Source: Pseudomonas fluorescens (GTDB taxonomy: Bacteria > Pseudomonadota > Gammaproteobacteria > Pseudomonadales > Pseudomonadaceae). Taken from it: DNA of 64,000 bases. Under the pieces are notes generated by a model. It had not been told where the DNA came from, did no database searches, and was given only the letters and a program-made list of their open reading frames with translations. Positions 54,181-61,935 of the stretch are shown one piece after another. Made by a program: the position numbers and the translations under genes. Numbering within the stretch: the stretch's first letter is position 1; each line of letters begins with the position of its first letter. The DNA is taken from the NCBI RefSeq assembly GCF_902497855.1, contig NZ_CABVHU010000016.1:62001-126000 (forward strand), read 5' to 3'.

Positions 54181-55499
54181 TGCGTTGCCTGGTCTGCACC
54201 AGGGAGTTTGATCTCTACGTACGCTTCGTCACGGATCTGACGCAGCCAGGTTTGCAACTCTTCGTCATATTTGCGGTTACGCAAAACGGTCATCGCTTGC
54301 TGTTCACGGGCCTGGCTGGTGCTGTCGGTGGCGCGGCGGCCCAGGACTTCCAGGATGTGCCAGCCATATTGGGTCTGGAATGGCTTGGACAGCTGACCTT
54401 GCGGGGTCTTGGCCATCACTTCGCGGAACTCGGGAACCAGTGCATTCGGGTCGATCCAGTTCAGGTCGCCGCCGTTGAGAGCGGAACCCGGGTCTTCCGA
54501 GAAGCTTTTCGCCAGTTCGCCGAAATCTTCGCCCGCTTCGATCCGGGTGTAGAGCGATTGAGCCAGGGCTCTGGTTTTTTCTTCGTCGCGGATCGGGCTA
54601 GGTTTGACCAGGATGTGACGTACGTGCACTTCATCACGTACCTGGGTCTCACCGCCACGCTTGTCGAGGATCTTCAGGATGATGAAGCCGCCCGGGGTGC
54701 GCATTGGCTGGGTAATGTCGCCGACCGCCATGGTGCTGAGCAGGCGATCGAACGGAGGTGGCAGTTGAGCGGCTTTACGCCAGCCCATGTCGCCGCCTTC
54801 CAGAGCGGTTTCGCTGGCGGATTTGGCGATTGCCAACTGACCGAAGTCAGCGCCTTGCTTGAGCTGCTGGTAAACCGCGTCTGCTTGTTTGGCGGCATTC
54901 TGAATCGCGTCGGAGTTGGCGCTTTCCGGCGTAGGAATCAGGATGTTGGCCAAGCGAAACTCTTCGGACAACTGCATCTTGCCGAGATCGGAAGCGAGGA
55001 AGTTCTTCACCTCCTGTTCGGACACCTGGATGCGCTCCGCCACGCGACGCTGACGCACACGGCTGATGATCATTTCGCGGCGGATCTGATCACGGGCTTC
55101 GTCGTAAGACAGGCCATCGCGAGTCAGGGCGGCGCGGAACTGATCCACGGACATGTTATTGCGCTGGGCAATGGTGCCGACAGCCTGGTTCAGTTCTTCA
55201 TCGGTAATGCGGATACCGGAACGTTCGCCGATCTGCAGTTGCAGGTTCTCGACGATCAGACGCTCAAGCACCTGCTGATCCAGCACGTTGGCCGGCGGTA
55301 CCGCAGCACCGCGCTTGGCGATGGTTTGCTGAACTTCATGGACCCGTTGGTCCAGCTGGCTCTGCATGACCACGTCGTTGTCGACGATGGCCACCACTTT
55401 ATCGATGGACTGTACCGAGGCATTGGCCGCAGTACCCAGGAACAGCGCGCCCAGCATTAGCGGGCGCAGACAATCAGAAAGCTTGGTCTTCACGTTCAC
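54177..55499 (-). CDS. surA: Periplasmic chaperone and peptidyl-prolyl isomerase SurA
   Basis: The 440 aa protein carries a signal peptide (about residues 1-28), an N-terminal chaperone region and two parvulin domains (about 185-285 and 295-395). It escorts outer-membrane proteins, including LptD, across the periplasm. It overlaps the end of lptD by 26 bases, coupling it to a major client. Confidence 0.95.
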   Translation of the reverse strand: MNVKTKLSDCLRPLMLGALFLGTAANASVQSIDKVVAIVDNDVVMQSQLDQRVHEVQQTIAKRGAAVPPANVLDQQVLERLIVENLQLQIGERSGIRITDEELNQAVGTIAQRNNMSVDQFRAALTRDGLSYDEARDQIRREMIISRVRQRRVAERIQVSEQEVKNFLASDLGKMQLSEEFRLANILIPTPESANSDAIQNAAKQADAVYQQLKQGADFGQLAIAKSASETALEGGDMGWRKAAQLPPPFDRLLSTMAVGDITQPMRTPGGFIILKILDKRGGETQVRDEVHVRHILVKPSPIRDEEKTRALAQSLYTRIEAGEDFGELAKSFSEDPGSALNGGDLNWIDPNALVPEFREVMAKTPQGQLSKPFQTQYGWHILEVLGRRATDSTSQAREQQAMTVLRNRKYDEELQTWLRQIRDEAYVEIKLPGADQATQ

Positions 55500-58272
55500 G
55501 ATAACCTTGGATGCCTTTGTCGAGGAAGCTCTCTACTTTAGAGCCGGTGAGGCCGCCGAGTCCCTTCAGAACGATTTGGAGGAAGACGCCATGGTCGCCC
55601 TTTTCGTTTTCCGGAGCGTCTTGACTGGTTTCGTCATAGTCGACCCAGTAACGGTTGATCAAGCGCAATTTCCAGCAGCAGTTGTCGTACTCGAAACCAC
55701 CGAAGGCTTCCAGGGTACGGTTGCGGTTGTAGTCATACTGCCAGCGGCTGATCAGGTTCCATTGCGGCACGACCGGCCACATGACCGAGAAGTCGTGCTG
55801 CTGGATCTTGTAGTAGTCCTTCACGTAACCCGGGGTGCCCGGAGTTCCGTAGTCACCACCGCCCACCGACCATTGACCCGTAGTCTGATCGTACCGGACC
55901 TGGTCATTGCGATAGCGATAGCCGGCGTTGATGACCTTGTTCGGGTTGTCTTCAGGCTGGTAGTGGAACATTGCGCTGCCCGAGCGAGGGCTGTGGCTGT
56001 CGGGGTCCCAGTTGTAATCGGCGGTGGTGCGCCAATCGCGGTTCCAGCGGTATTCGTATTCCAGGGCGTAAGGCGACACGTCCGACTGTGAATCCTTGCG
56101 GGTCCTGGCATCGATGCCTGGCAACTGAACCTTGCGATCCTTGAAGTAGACGGCCTGGCCGACGCTGATGCGTTGACGCTCGAAGCCGTTTTCTTCGATC
56201 CAGCGGTTGGTGATGCCCAGGGACAGTTTGTTCTCGTCACCGATACGGTCGGTGCCGGAGAAACGGTTGTCGCGGAACAGCGACGCGTAATTGAAGGTGT
56301 ACTCGCTGGTGTCGAAGACTGGAATGTCTTCCTGGTCCGTTTCCGGAACGTAGAGGTAAAACAGGCGTGGCTCAAGGGTCTGGCGGTAGTTTTTGCCGAA
56401 CCATTGAGTGTTGCGGTCGAAGTACAGGCCGCTGTCGATGCTGGCAATCGGCACGCCACGGTTCTGGTTGCTGTCGAAGGTACCGTTGAGTCGATCTTGT
56501 TCTGCGCTCTGCGCGGCAATCTGGGACTTGCCTGTACCGTCCAGGTCCAGCTGGTATTGCGTGTACTGATACTTGAGCGTTGGTTTCACGAAACCATACG
56601 TCCAGTCCAGTGGCAGGCTCACGGCTGGCGCCAGGTTGAGACGGTCGCCAGTGGCACGTGCCAGGCCTTGGACGTTAGTGTCCAGGCGTGGGCTTAAATT
56701 GCCGTCTTCGTCCGAGAAATTGCCGGTTTTCAGATCCCGGTCAAACCTGACGAGTTCGGTGTTGTACGAGAAGTCCAGGCCGCCCGGATGGTAGGGCAGC
56801 GCACCATCGAAGGTGATCTGCGGCAAACGATCATAGGGCGTGATATCCGATACGGTCGCCAGCTGATAAGCCTGGGCGTTGACGCGAGCGGTGTAACTGT
56901 CGCCGCGATAGCTGACGGAACCTTGCTGGTTCACGTAATCAGAGCTTTTCACGCCGATCTGGTCAGTCTGCAGGTCCTGGAAGTAATACGGATCGCTGAT
57001 CTTGGTGTAGTCGACCTGCGTTAAGACGCGCGAGTCGAGGCCACCCTTGTGTTGCCAGTTGTACATGTAGCGGGTTTTTTCGTAGTCGGTCTGGAGCTTG
57101 CGATCGTCATTCTCGTCGTTGAGGTACGCGGCGCCGAACTGACCTTCACTGGACTTGGTCAGGTAACGGAACTCGCCTTCCATCAACAAGCCGCGCTTGC
57201 TCATGTAGCGCGGGTACAGCGTGGCATCGTAGTTCGGTGCCAGGTTGAAGTAGTACGGGGTGACCAGCAAAAAGCCGGTATCGGTGCCGGTGCCGATGGT
57301 CGGCGGCAGGAAGCCCGACTGGCGACGGTCATCGATCGGGAAATAGATATACGGCGTGTACAGGACCGGAATGTCCTTGACCCGCAGTGTCACGTTGGTC
57401 GCGGTGCCGAAGCCGGTGGCCGGGTTCAGGGTGATGTTGTTGCCCTTGAGCTGCCAGGCGTTGCTGTTCGGTTCGCAGGTGGTGTACGTACCATCCTTGA
57501 GGCGGATGATCGCGTTCTCGGCGCGTCTGGCGTACAGCGCGCTGCCGCGAATGCGCGATTTGTGCATCACGTATTCGGCGTTGTCGACCTTGGCTTCACC
57601 GGTGTCGAGCTGTACATCGGCGTGGTCGCCGACGATCAGTGCGCCGTTATCGCGAACCCGCACGTTACCGCTCAGTTCGCCACGGCTCTCGGCCTGGTAG
57701 AGATTCGCTTCGTCGGCTTCGACCTGCATGCTGCCCTGACGCATGACCACGTCACCGGCCAGGGTAGCGACCTGCTCTTCCTGCTTATAGCGAGAGGCTT
57801 TGGCGCCGATAAAGGTTGGCGCGTCACTTTTATCCGTCTTGTCGGTCATGCCCGGACGAATCGGTTCGACATAGGAACCCGCGCAGTAAGGACCGGTTTC
57901 AGCCAATTGCGCTGCGGTGAGCTTCTCGCGCGGAACCCAGTCGAGGTGACTGTAGTCTTCGCTACGCGACTTCAGGCCGCGGCCCTTGGCTTCGGTCACC
58001 AGTACTGGCTTGGCACCGGTGTCCTGGCTGACACTGTCGTCAGCCGGCGTCTCATCGCCCGCGCTGACAGAGCTGCCCTCATGGGCAGGGCGCGGTGGCA
58101 AGGCAGCGGCTGGAGATTTTGGTGCACAATTCCAGGCACCCGAAGCAGAGACGGAGCAGTCATACTGTTCCGCGGCGACCACGAACGACGTGGCGAATGG
58201 TTGCAGGGCCAGCAGACTGCCGGTCACCAACAACGGAAATTTTTTACGAAACGCGGGGGATTTCAATGCCAT
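55474..58272 (-). CDS. lptD: LPS-assembly protein LptD
   Basis: The 932 aa outer-membrane protein inserts LPS into the outer leaflet with LptE. It has a signal peptide (1-34), a long N-terminal linker with the OstA-like domain (from about 165) and the C-terminal 26-strand beta-barrel. The Cys pairs expected for disulfides are visible (YDCSVSASGAWNC and a CC pair near the end). Start at 58272 is chosen at the signal peptide; the open frame to 58506 runs into the divergent amgK gene. Confidence 0.95.
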   Translation of the reverse strand: MALKSPAFRKKFPLLVTGSLLALQPFATSFVVAAEQYDCSVSASGAWNCAPKSPAAALPPRPAHEGSSVSAGDETPADDSVSQDTGAKPVLVTEAKGRGLKSRSEDYSHLDWVPREKLTAAQLAETGPYCAGSYVEPIRPGMTDKTDKSDAPTFIGAKASRYKQEEQVATLAGDVVMRQGSMQVEADEANLYQAESRGELSGNVRVRDNGALIVGDHADVQLDTGEAKVDNAEYVMHKSRIRGSALYARRAENAIIRLKDGTYTTCEPNSNAWQLKGNNITLNPATGFGTATNVTLRVKDIPVLYTPYIYFPIDDRRQSGFLPPTIGTGTDTGFLLVTPYYFNLAPNYDATLYPRYMSKRGLLMEGEFRYLTKSSEGQFGAAYLNDENDDRKLQTDYEKTRYMYNWQHKGGLDSRVLTQVDYTKISDPYYFQDLQTDQIGVKSSDYVNQQGSVSYRGDSYTARVNAQAYQLATVSDITPYDRLPQITFDGALPYHPGGLDFSYNTELVRFDRDLKTGNFSDEDGNLSPRLDTNVQGLARATGDRLNLAPAVSLPLDWTYGFVKPTLKYQYTQYQLDLDGTGKSQIAAQSAEQDRLNGTFDSNQNRGVPIASIDSGLYFDRNTQWFGKNYRQTLEPRLFYLYVPETDQEDIPVFDTSEYTFNYASLFRDNRFSGTDRIGDENKLSLGITNRWIEENGFERQRISVGQAVYFKDRKVQLPGIDARTRKDSQSDVSPYALEYEYRWNRDWRTTADYNWDPDSHSPRSGSAMFHYQPEDNPNKVINAGYRYRNDQVRYDQTTGQWSVGGGDYGTPGTPGYVKDYYKIQQHDFSVMWPVVPQWNLISRWQYDYNRNRTLEAFGGFEYDNCCWKLRLINRYWVDYDETSQDAPENEKGDHGVFLQIVLKGLGGLTGSKVESFLDKGIQGYREREDQAF

Positions 58273-58402
58273 CTTAATAGTCCGGGCTTCCTGCGTGCCA
58301 TCTGCCCGCGGTGTGGGCCGCACGCCTCTCGATGGTCTGAAAAAGATGCTGGATAATAAAGCATGACCCGCTTGACGGCTAGCGCCGTCGGAGACCCTTG
58401 CA

Positions 58403-59422
58403 ATGCCTGACCAAGATGTACGTTTGCAACACCTGAAAGTTTGGCTCGATGAGCAGTTGCCGATTCTCTTTGCAGAACAAGGCTGGGGAACCGTGCCCCC
58501 GGCCACGTTGACCGCAGCCAGTAGCGACGCGAGTTTCCGGCGCTACTTTCGCTGGGAAGGCGAGGGTCGAAGCTTTATCGTGATGGACGCTCCACCGCCC
58601 CGGGAAAACTGCAAACCCTTCGTGGATATTGCTTTCCTGTTGGGCAAATCCGGAATAAATGTGCCGAAAATCCATGCCGAAGACCTCGAGCGTGGATTTC
58701 TGTTGCTCAATGACTTGGGCAACAAGACGTACCTGGACGTGATCGACAGCGAAAATGCCGACGATTTGTTCCAGGACGCCGTGCAGGCGCTGCTGGCTTT
58801 TCAGCAGTTGCCGATGGTCGCACCGCTGCCGAGTTATGACGTGGCCTTGTTGCGACGCGAGCTGGAATTGTTTCCGGAATGGTACGTGAAGTGCGAGTTG
58901 GGCATCGAGTTCGACCCCGCTCAGCAAATGCTCTGGCAGCAAGTCAGCGAGTTGCTGATCGAAAGCGCGCTGGCCCAGCCCAAGGTTCTGGTGCACCGCG
59001 ATTACATGCCGCGCAACCTGATGCTCAGCGAGCCGAATCCGGGGGTGCTGGATTTCCAGGACGCGGTCTATGGCCCGGTGACTTACGACGTGACCTGTCT
59101 GTTCAAGGATGCATTCCTCAGTTGGCCCGAGGAGCGTGTACACGCCTGGCTGGAAGACTACTGGCGCCAAGCGGGCGAGCTGGGGATCCCGGTTCAGCCG
59201 GACTTCGAGGATTTCCTGCGCGCCAGCGACCTGATGGGCGTGCAGCGTCACTTGAAAGTGATCGGCATCTTCGCCCGGATCTGCCATCGCGACGGCAAGC
59301 CGCGTTACCTGGAGGATGTGCCGCGCTTCTTTGCTTATATAGAGGCCGTGGTCGCGCGCCGTCCCGAACTGGCTGAGCTGGGTGTATTGCTGGCCAGTCT
59401 GCGCGCTGGAGCGAATGCATGA
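58403..59422 (+). CDS. amgK: N-acetylmuramate/N-acetylglucosamine anomeric kinase AmgK
   Basis: The 339 aa aminoglycoside-phosphotransferase-like kinase phosphorylates recycled MurNAc and GlcNAc at the anomeric position. The kinase loop is VLVHRDYMPRNLML (catalytic Asp near 197), followed by the metal-binding VLDFQDAVYGP. It overlaps murU by four bases. The pair bypasses de novo UDP-MurNAc synthesis and is linked to intrinsic fosfomycin resistance in pseudomonads. Confidence 0.93.
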   Translation: MPDQDVRLQHLKVWLDEQLPILFAEQGWGTVPPATLTAASSDASFRRYFRWEGEGRSFIVMDAPPPRENCKPFVDIAFLLGKSGINVPKIHAEDLERGFLLLNDLGNKTYLDVIDSENADDLFQDAVQALLAFQQLPMVAPLPSYDVALLRRELELFPEWYVKCELGIEFDPAQQMLWQQVSELLIESALAQPKVLVHRDYMPRNLMLSEPNPGVLDFQDAVYGPVTYDVTCLFKDAFLSWPEERVHAWLEDYWRQAGELGIPVQPDFEDFLRASDLMGVQRHLKVIGIFARICHRDGKPRYLEDVPRFFAYIEAVVARRPELAELGVLLASLRAGANA

Positions 59423-60090
59423 AGGCGATGATTCTGGCGGCAGGCAAAGGCGAGCGCATGCGCCCGTTGACCCTGACCACGCCAAAGCCGCTGGTTCGTG
59501 CCGGCGGGGTGCCGCTGATCGAGTATCACCTGCGCGCGCTGGCCGTCGCCGGTTTTACCGAGATCGTGATCAATCACGCCTGGCTCGGCCAGCAGATTGA
59601 AGATTATCTGGGCGACGGCTCGCGGTATGGCGTGAGTATCCAGTATTCGCCGGAAGGTGAGCCGCTCGAAACCGGCGGCGGAATCTTGCGCGCGTTGCCG
59701 TTGCTGGGGAATGAAGCCTTCTTAGTGGTCAACGGTGACATCTGGACCGATTACGACTTCAGCGTGTTGCATCGGCCTATTGCCGGGCTGGCTCATCTGG
59801 TGCTGGCAGACAACCCGGCCCATCACCCGGTCGGGGACTTCAATTTGATCGACGGACAGGTGCATGACGGTCAACCAGGCTCTGCCACCCTGACCTACAG
59901 CGGCATCGCGGTGTTGCACCCGCAGCTGTTCGCCGGTTGCGTGGCAGGGGCCTTCAAGCTCGCGCCGCTGCTACGCACCGCCATGGCAGACGGGCAAGTG
60001 ACCGGCGAGCACCTGAACGGGGTCTGGGTGGATGTCGGCACCCACGAGCGTCTGGCCGAAGTGGACACTCTGATAGAAGCGAGACGCTGA
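59419..60090 (+). CDS. murU: N-acetylmuramate alpha-1-phosphate uridylyltransferase MurU
   Basis: The 223 aa nucleotidyltransferase turns MurNAc-1-phosphate and UTP into UDP-MurNAc. It opens with the signature MILAAGKGERMRPLTLTTPK, contains NGDIWTDYDF near 107 and ends with VWVDVGTHERL. It is coupled to amgK and one base before the TerB/DnaJ gene. Confidence 0.93.
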   Translation: MKAMILAAGKGERMRPLTLTTPKPLVRAGGVPLIEYHLRALAVAGFTEIVINHAWLGQQIEDYLGDGSRYGVSIQYSPEGEPLETGGGILRALPLLGNEAFLVVNGDIWTDYDFSVLHRPIAGLAHLVLADNPAHHPVGDFNLIDGQVHDGQPGSATLTYSGIAVLHPQLFAGCVAGAFKLAPLLRTAMADGQVTGEHLNGVWVDVGTHERLAEVDTLIEARR

Positions 60091-60091
60091 C

Positions 60092-60859
60092 ATGCTGTGG
60101 CCAGGGACTCTGATTGGAGCCGGAGTGGGCTATGCCATTGCCAGCATTCCGGGGGCCATGCTCGGCGCCTTGTTGGGGCAGGCGCTGGATCGGCGCCTGC
60201 AACTGCAGGGCTGGGCGCATTTGCGAGAAAAGCTCGGCGGCCGGCCGCCGCTGCGCAACGATGAACTGTTGTTCGTGTTACTGGGACGGTTGGCCAAGTG
60301 CGATGGGCGGGTGGTGGATGGCCACATCCAGCAGGCGCGCCAGGAGATGCGCTCGCTGGAAATGACCGAATCGGCACAACGCCGTGCGATTGCGGCATTC
60401 AATCGGGGCAAGTCGGGGCATGACCGGTTGCGCGGTCATATGCGTCGCTTGAGTGCTCAACCCCATGCGGCCGAAGGCGTCTTGCGCGCCTGCTGGCGGA
60501 TGATCTGGGCCGATGGCCGCGCCGGTGTGGGGGAGCTTGAGCTGGTAGCCCAGTGGGGCAAATGGCTGGGCTGGACCCGGCAACAGGTGCAAGCGCTGGC
60601 CAGCGACTATGAACCGCAGAAACGTCCGTTGGTCAGCAGCGCGGTGACCTATCAAGAGGCTTTGCGGCTATTGGGCGTGTCCGCCACCAGCGAGCCGGCG
60701 CAGATCAAGCGCGCGTATCGACGCCTGCTCAGCCGCCATCATCCGGACAAGATCGCCGGCAGTGGGGCGACGGCGTTGCAGGTGCGTGAGGCGACCGACA
60801 AAACCCGTGAGCTACAGACGGCCTACACCTTGATTCGTGAGCGGCGGGATTTTCGCTAG
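60092..60859 (+). CDS. djlA: TerB and J-domain co-chaperone (DjlA-like)
   Basis: The 255 aa protein has an N-terminal hydrophobic, Gly-rich segment (residues 5-30) that may anchor it to the inner membrane. A TerB-like helical domain (about 55-170) and a C-terminal J-domain with HPD at 217-219 follow. This is the DjlA layout, which activates DnaK at the membrane. It starts one base after murU and so is likely in that operon. Confidence 0.85.
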   Translation: MLWPGTLIGAGVGYAIASIPGAMLGALLGQALDRRLQLQGWAHLREKLGGRPPLRNDELLFVLLGRLAKCDGRVVDGHIQQARQEMRSLEMTESAQRRAIAAFNRGKSGHDRLRGHMRRLSAQPHAAEGVLRACWRMIWADGRAGVGELELVAQWGKWLGWTRQQVQALASDYEPQKRPLVSSAVTYQEALRLLGVSATSEPAQIKRAYRRLLSRHHPDKIAGSGATALQVREATDKTRELQTAYTLIRERRDFR

Positions 60860-60870
60860 GGCGATTCGGT

Positions 60871-61863
60871 CTATTGGTTTTCCTCAGGCTGAGGGTTCAA
60901 CCACCCCCGAACCCGACGAACCAGCTGCTCCTGCTCAGCCTTGCTGTTACCCGGCAAGGCCTTGAGCGATACCTGGCTGAAACCCGAAGCCTTCAAGCGT
61001 TTGCTCGCCTGCAAGCGTTCCAGCGCCGCGTTGCGATCCATCGGCTTATCCATATAGAAGATGTCCGCCACAGGCAGCTGCAATGTGGGTGTGAGTTCAG
61101 CCAGTCCGGGTTTCGTGCTTACCGGCGTCCGGGCGGCGATCATCACCAGCTTTTCGACCTGCGGGGGCTGTTTTTCGCTCAGGTAACGCGCGGCCCAATA
61201 AGCGCCGGTGCCATGACCCAATACAACGATGCTGCGGGCGCTTTGCTGTTCAGCGTAGGCAATGGCCGCATCGATGCGGGCGAAGATTCGTTCGGCGTCA
61301 GCCCCAGCCCGTTCCTCGGTGGTTTCGACGATCGCCTTGTCCGCCATCTCCGCTTCGCCGCCGACCGCTTGCTCGATGGGCGCGGCAGTGGTGGCATCCT
61401 TGCTGCCGGTTTCGGGCGCTTTGAGCGTTGGCGGCATTTCAGCGATACGTGGCGCAATAGCATCGCTTTGCGGGTCCGGCAAGGTGATACTCAGGCTGCT
61501 CCACTCGGCGTCCGGCAATGTGCGCCGCAATGGAGCGATTGCTTGCGGCCAGTCAACGGTTTCGCCAGCGCCCGGGATGATAATCACCGCGCCTTTGGGG
61601 CTGGCGGTATTGGCCGGTTTCCACAGGGCCAGAAAGGTATCGGCCCCGGCTTGCAGTTGTTGCTGCTCCTGGACCGGGACCTGTCTTACAAGGGCGGTCG
61701 CATCTTCCTGGCTACGCTCAAGCAACGGCGCGCGCTCAGGCGGTTTTTCTTCTGCGGTTTTCCCTGCGCTGGAAGCCGGGTCGGCCGCCTCGACGGAAAA
61801 GACGCAAGGCAGGATCAGCGACAGGCACAATGCTGGCAGTGCCAGGCGGTAGACAGGGAGCAT
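60871..61863 (-). CDS. DUF3530 family protein, alpha/beta hydrolase-like
   Basis: The 330 aa protein has a signal peptide (1-27, ending VEAA) and a hydrolase-like core: IIIPGAGETVDW near 95 and a nucleophile-type elbow VLGHGTGAYWAARY near 220. Gly-His-Gly replaces the usual Gly-X-Ser-X-Gly, so no catalytic Ser is seen there. A spacer rich in Glu and Ala lies in the middle. It is probably periplasmic; the function is unknown. It is convergent with djlA. Confidence 0.75.
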   Translation of the reverse strand: MLPVYRLALPALCLSLILPCVFSVEAADPASSAGKTAEEKPPERAPLLERSQEDATALVRQVPVQEQQQLQAGADTFLALWKPANTASPKGAVIIIPGAGETVDWPQAIAPLRRTLPDAEWSSLSITLPDPQSDAIAPRIAEMPPTLKAPETGSKDATTAAPIEQAVGGEAEMADKAIVETTEERAGADAERIFARIDAAIAYAEQQSARSIVVLGHGTGAYWAARYLSEKQPPQVEKLVMIAARTPVSTKPGLAELTPTLQLPVADIFYMDKPMDRNAALERLQASKRLKASGFSQVSLKALPGNSKAEQEQLVRRVRGWLNPQPEENQ

Positions 61864-61935
61864 CGGGTAGTCCAGGCCAGAAGTGATTCCGCAGCCTAAT
61901 GGGTTGGTCAGTATTTGTCAGTGTGTGAGACTTCA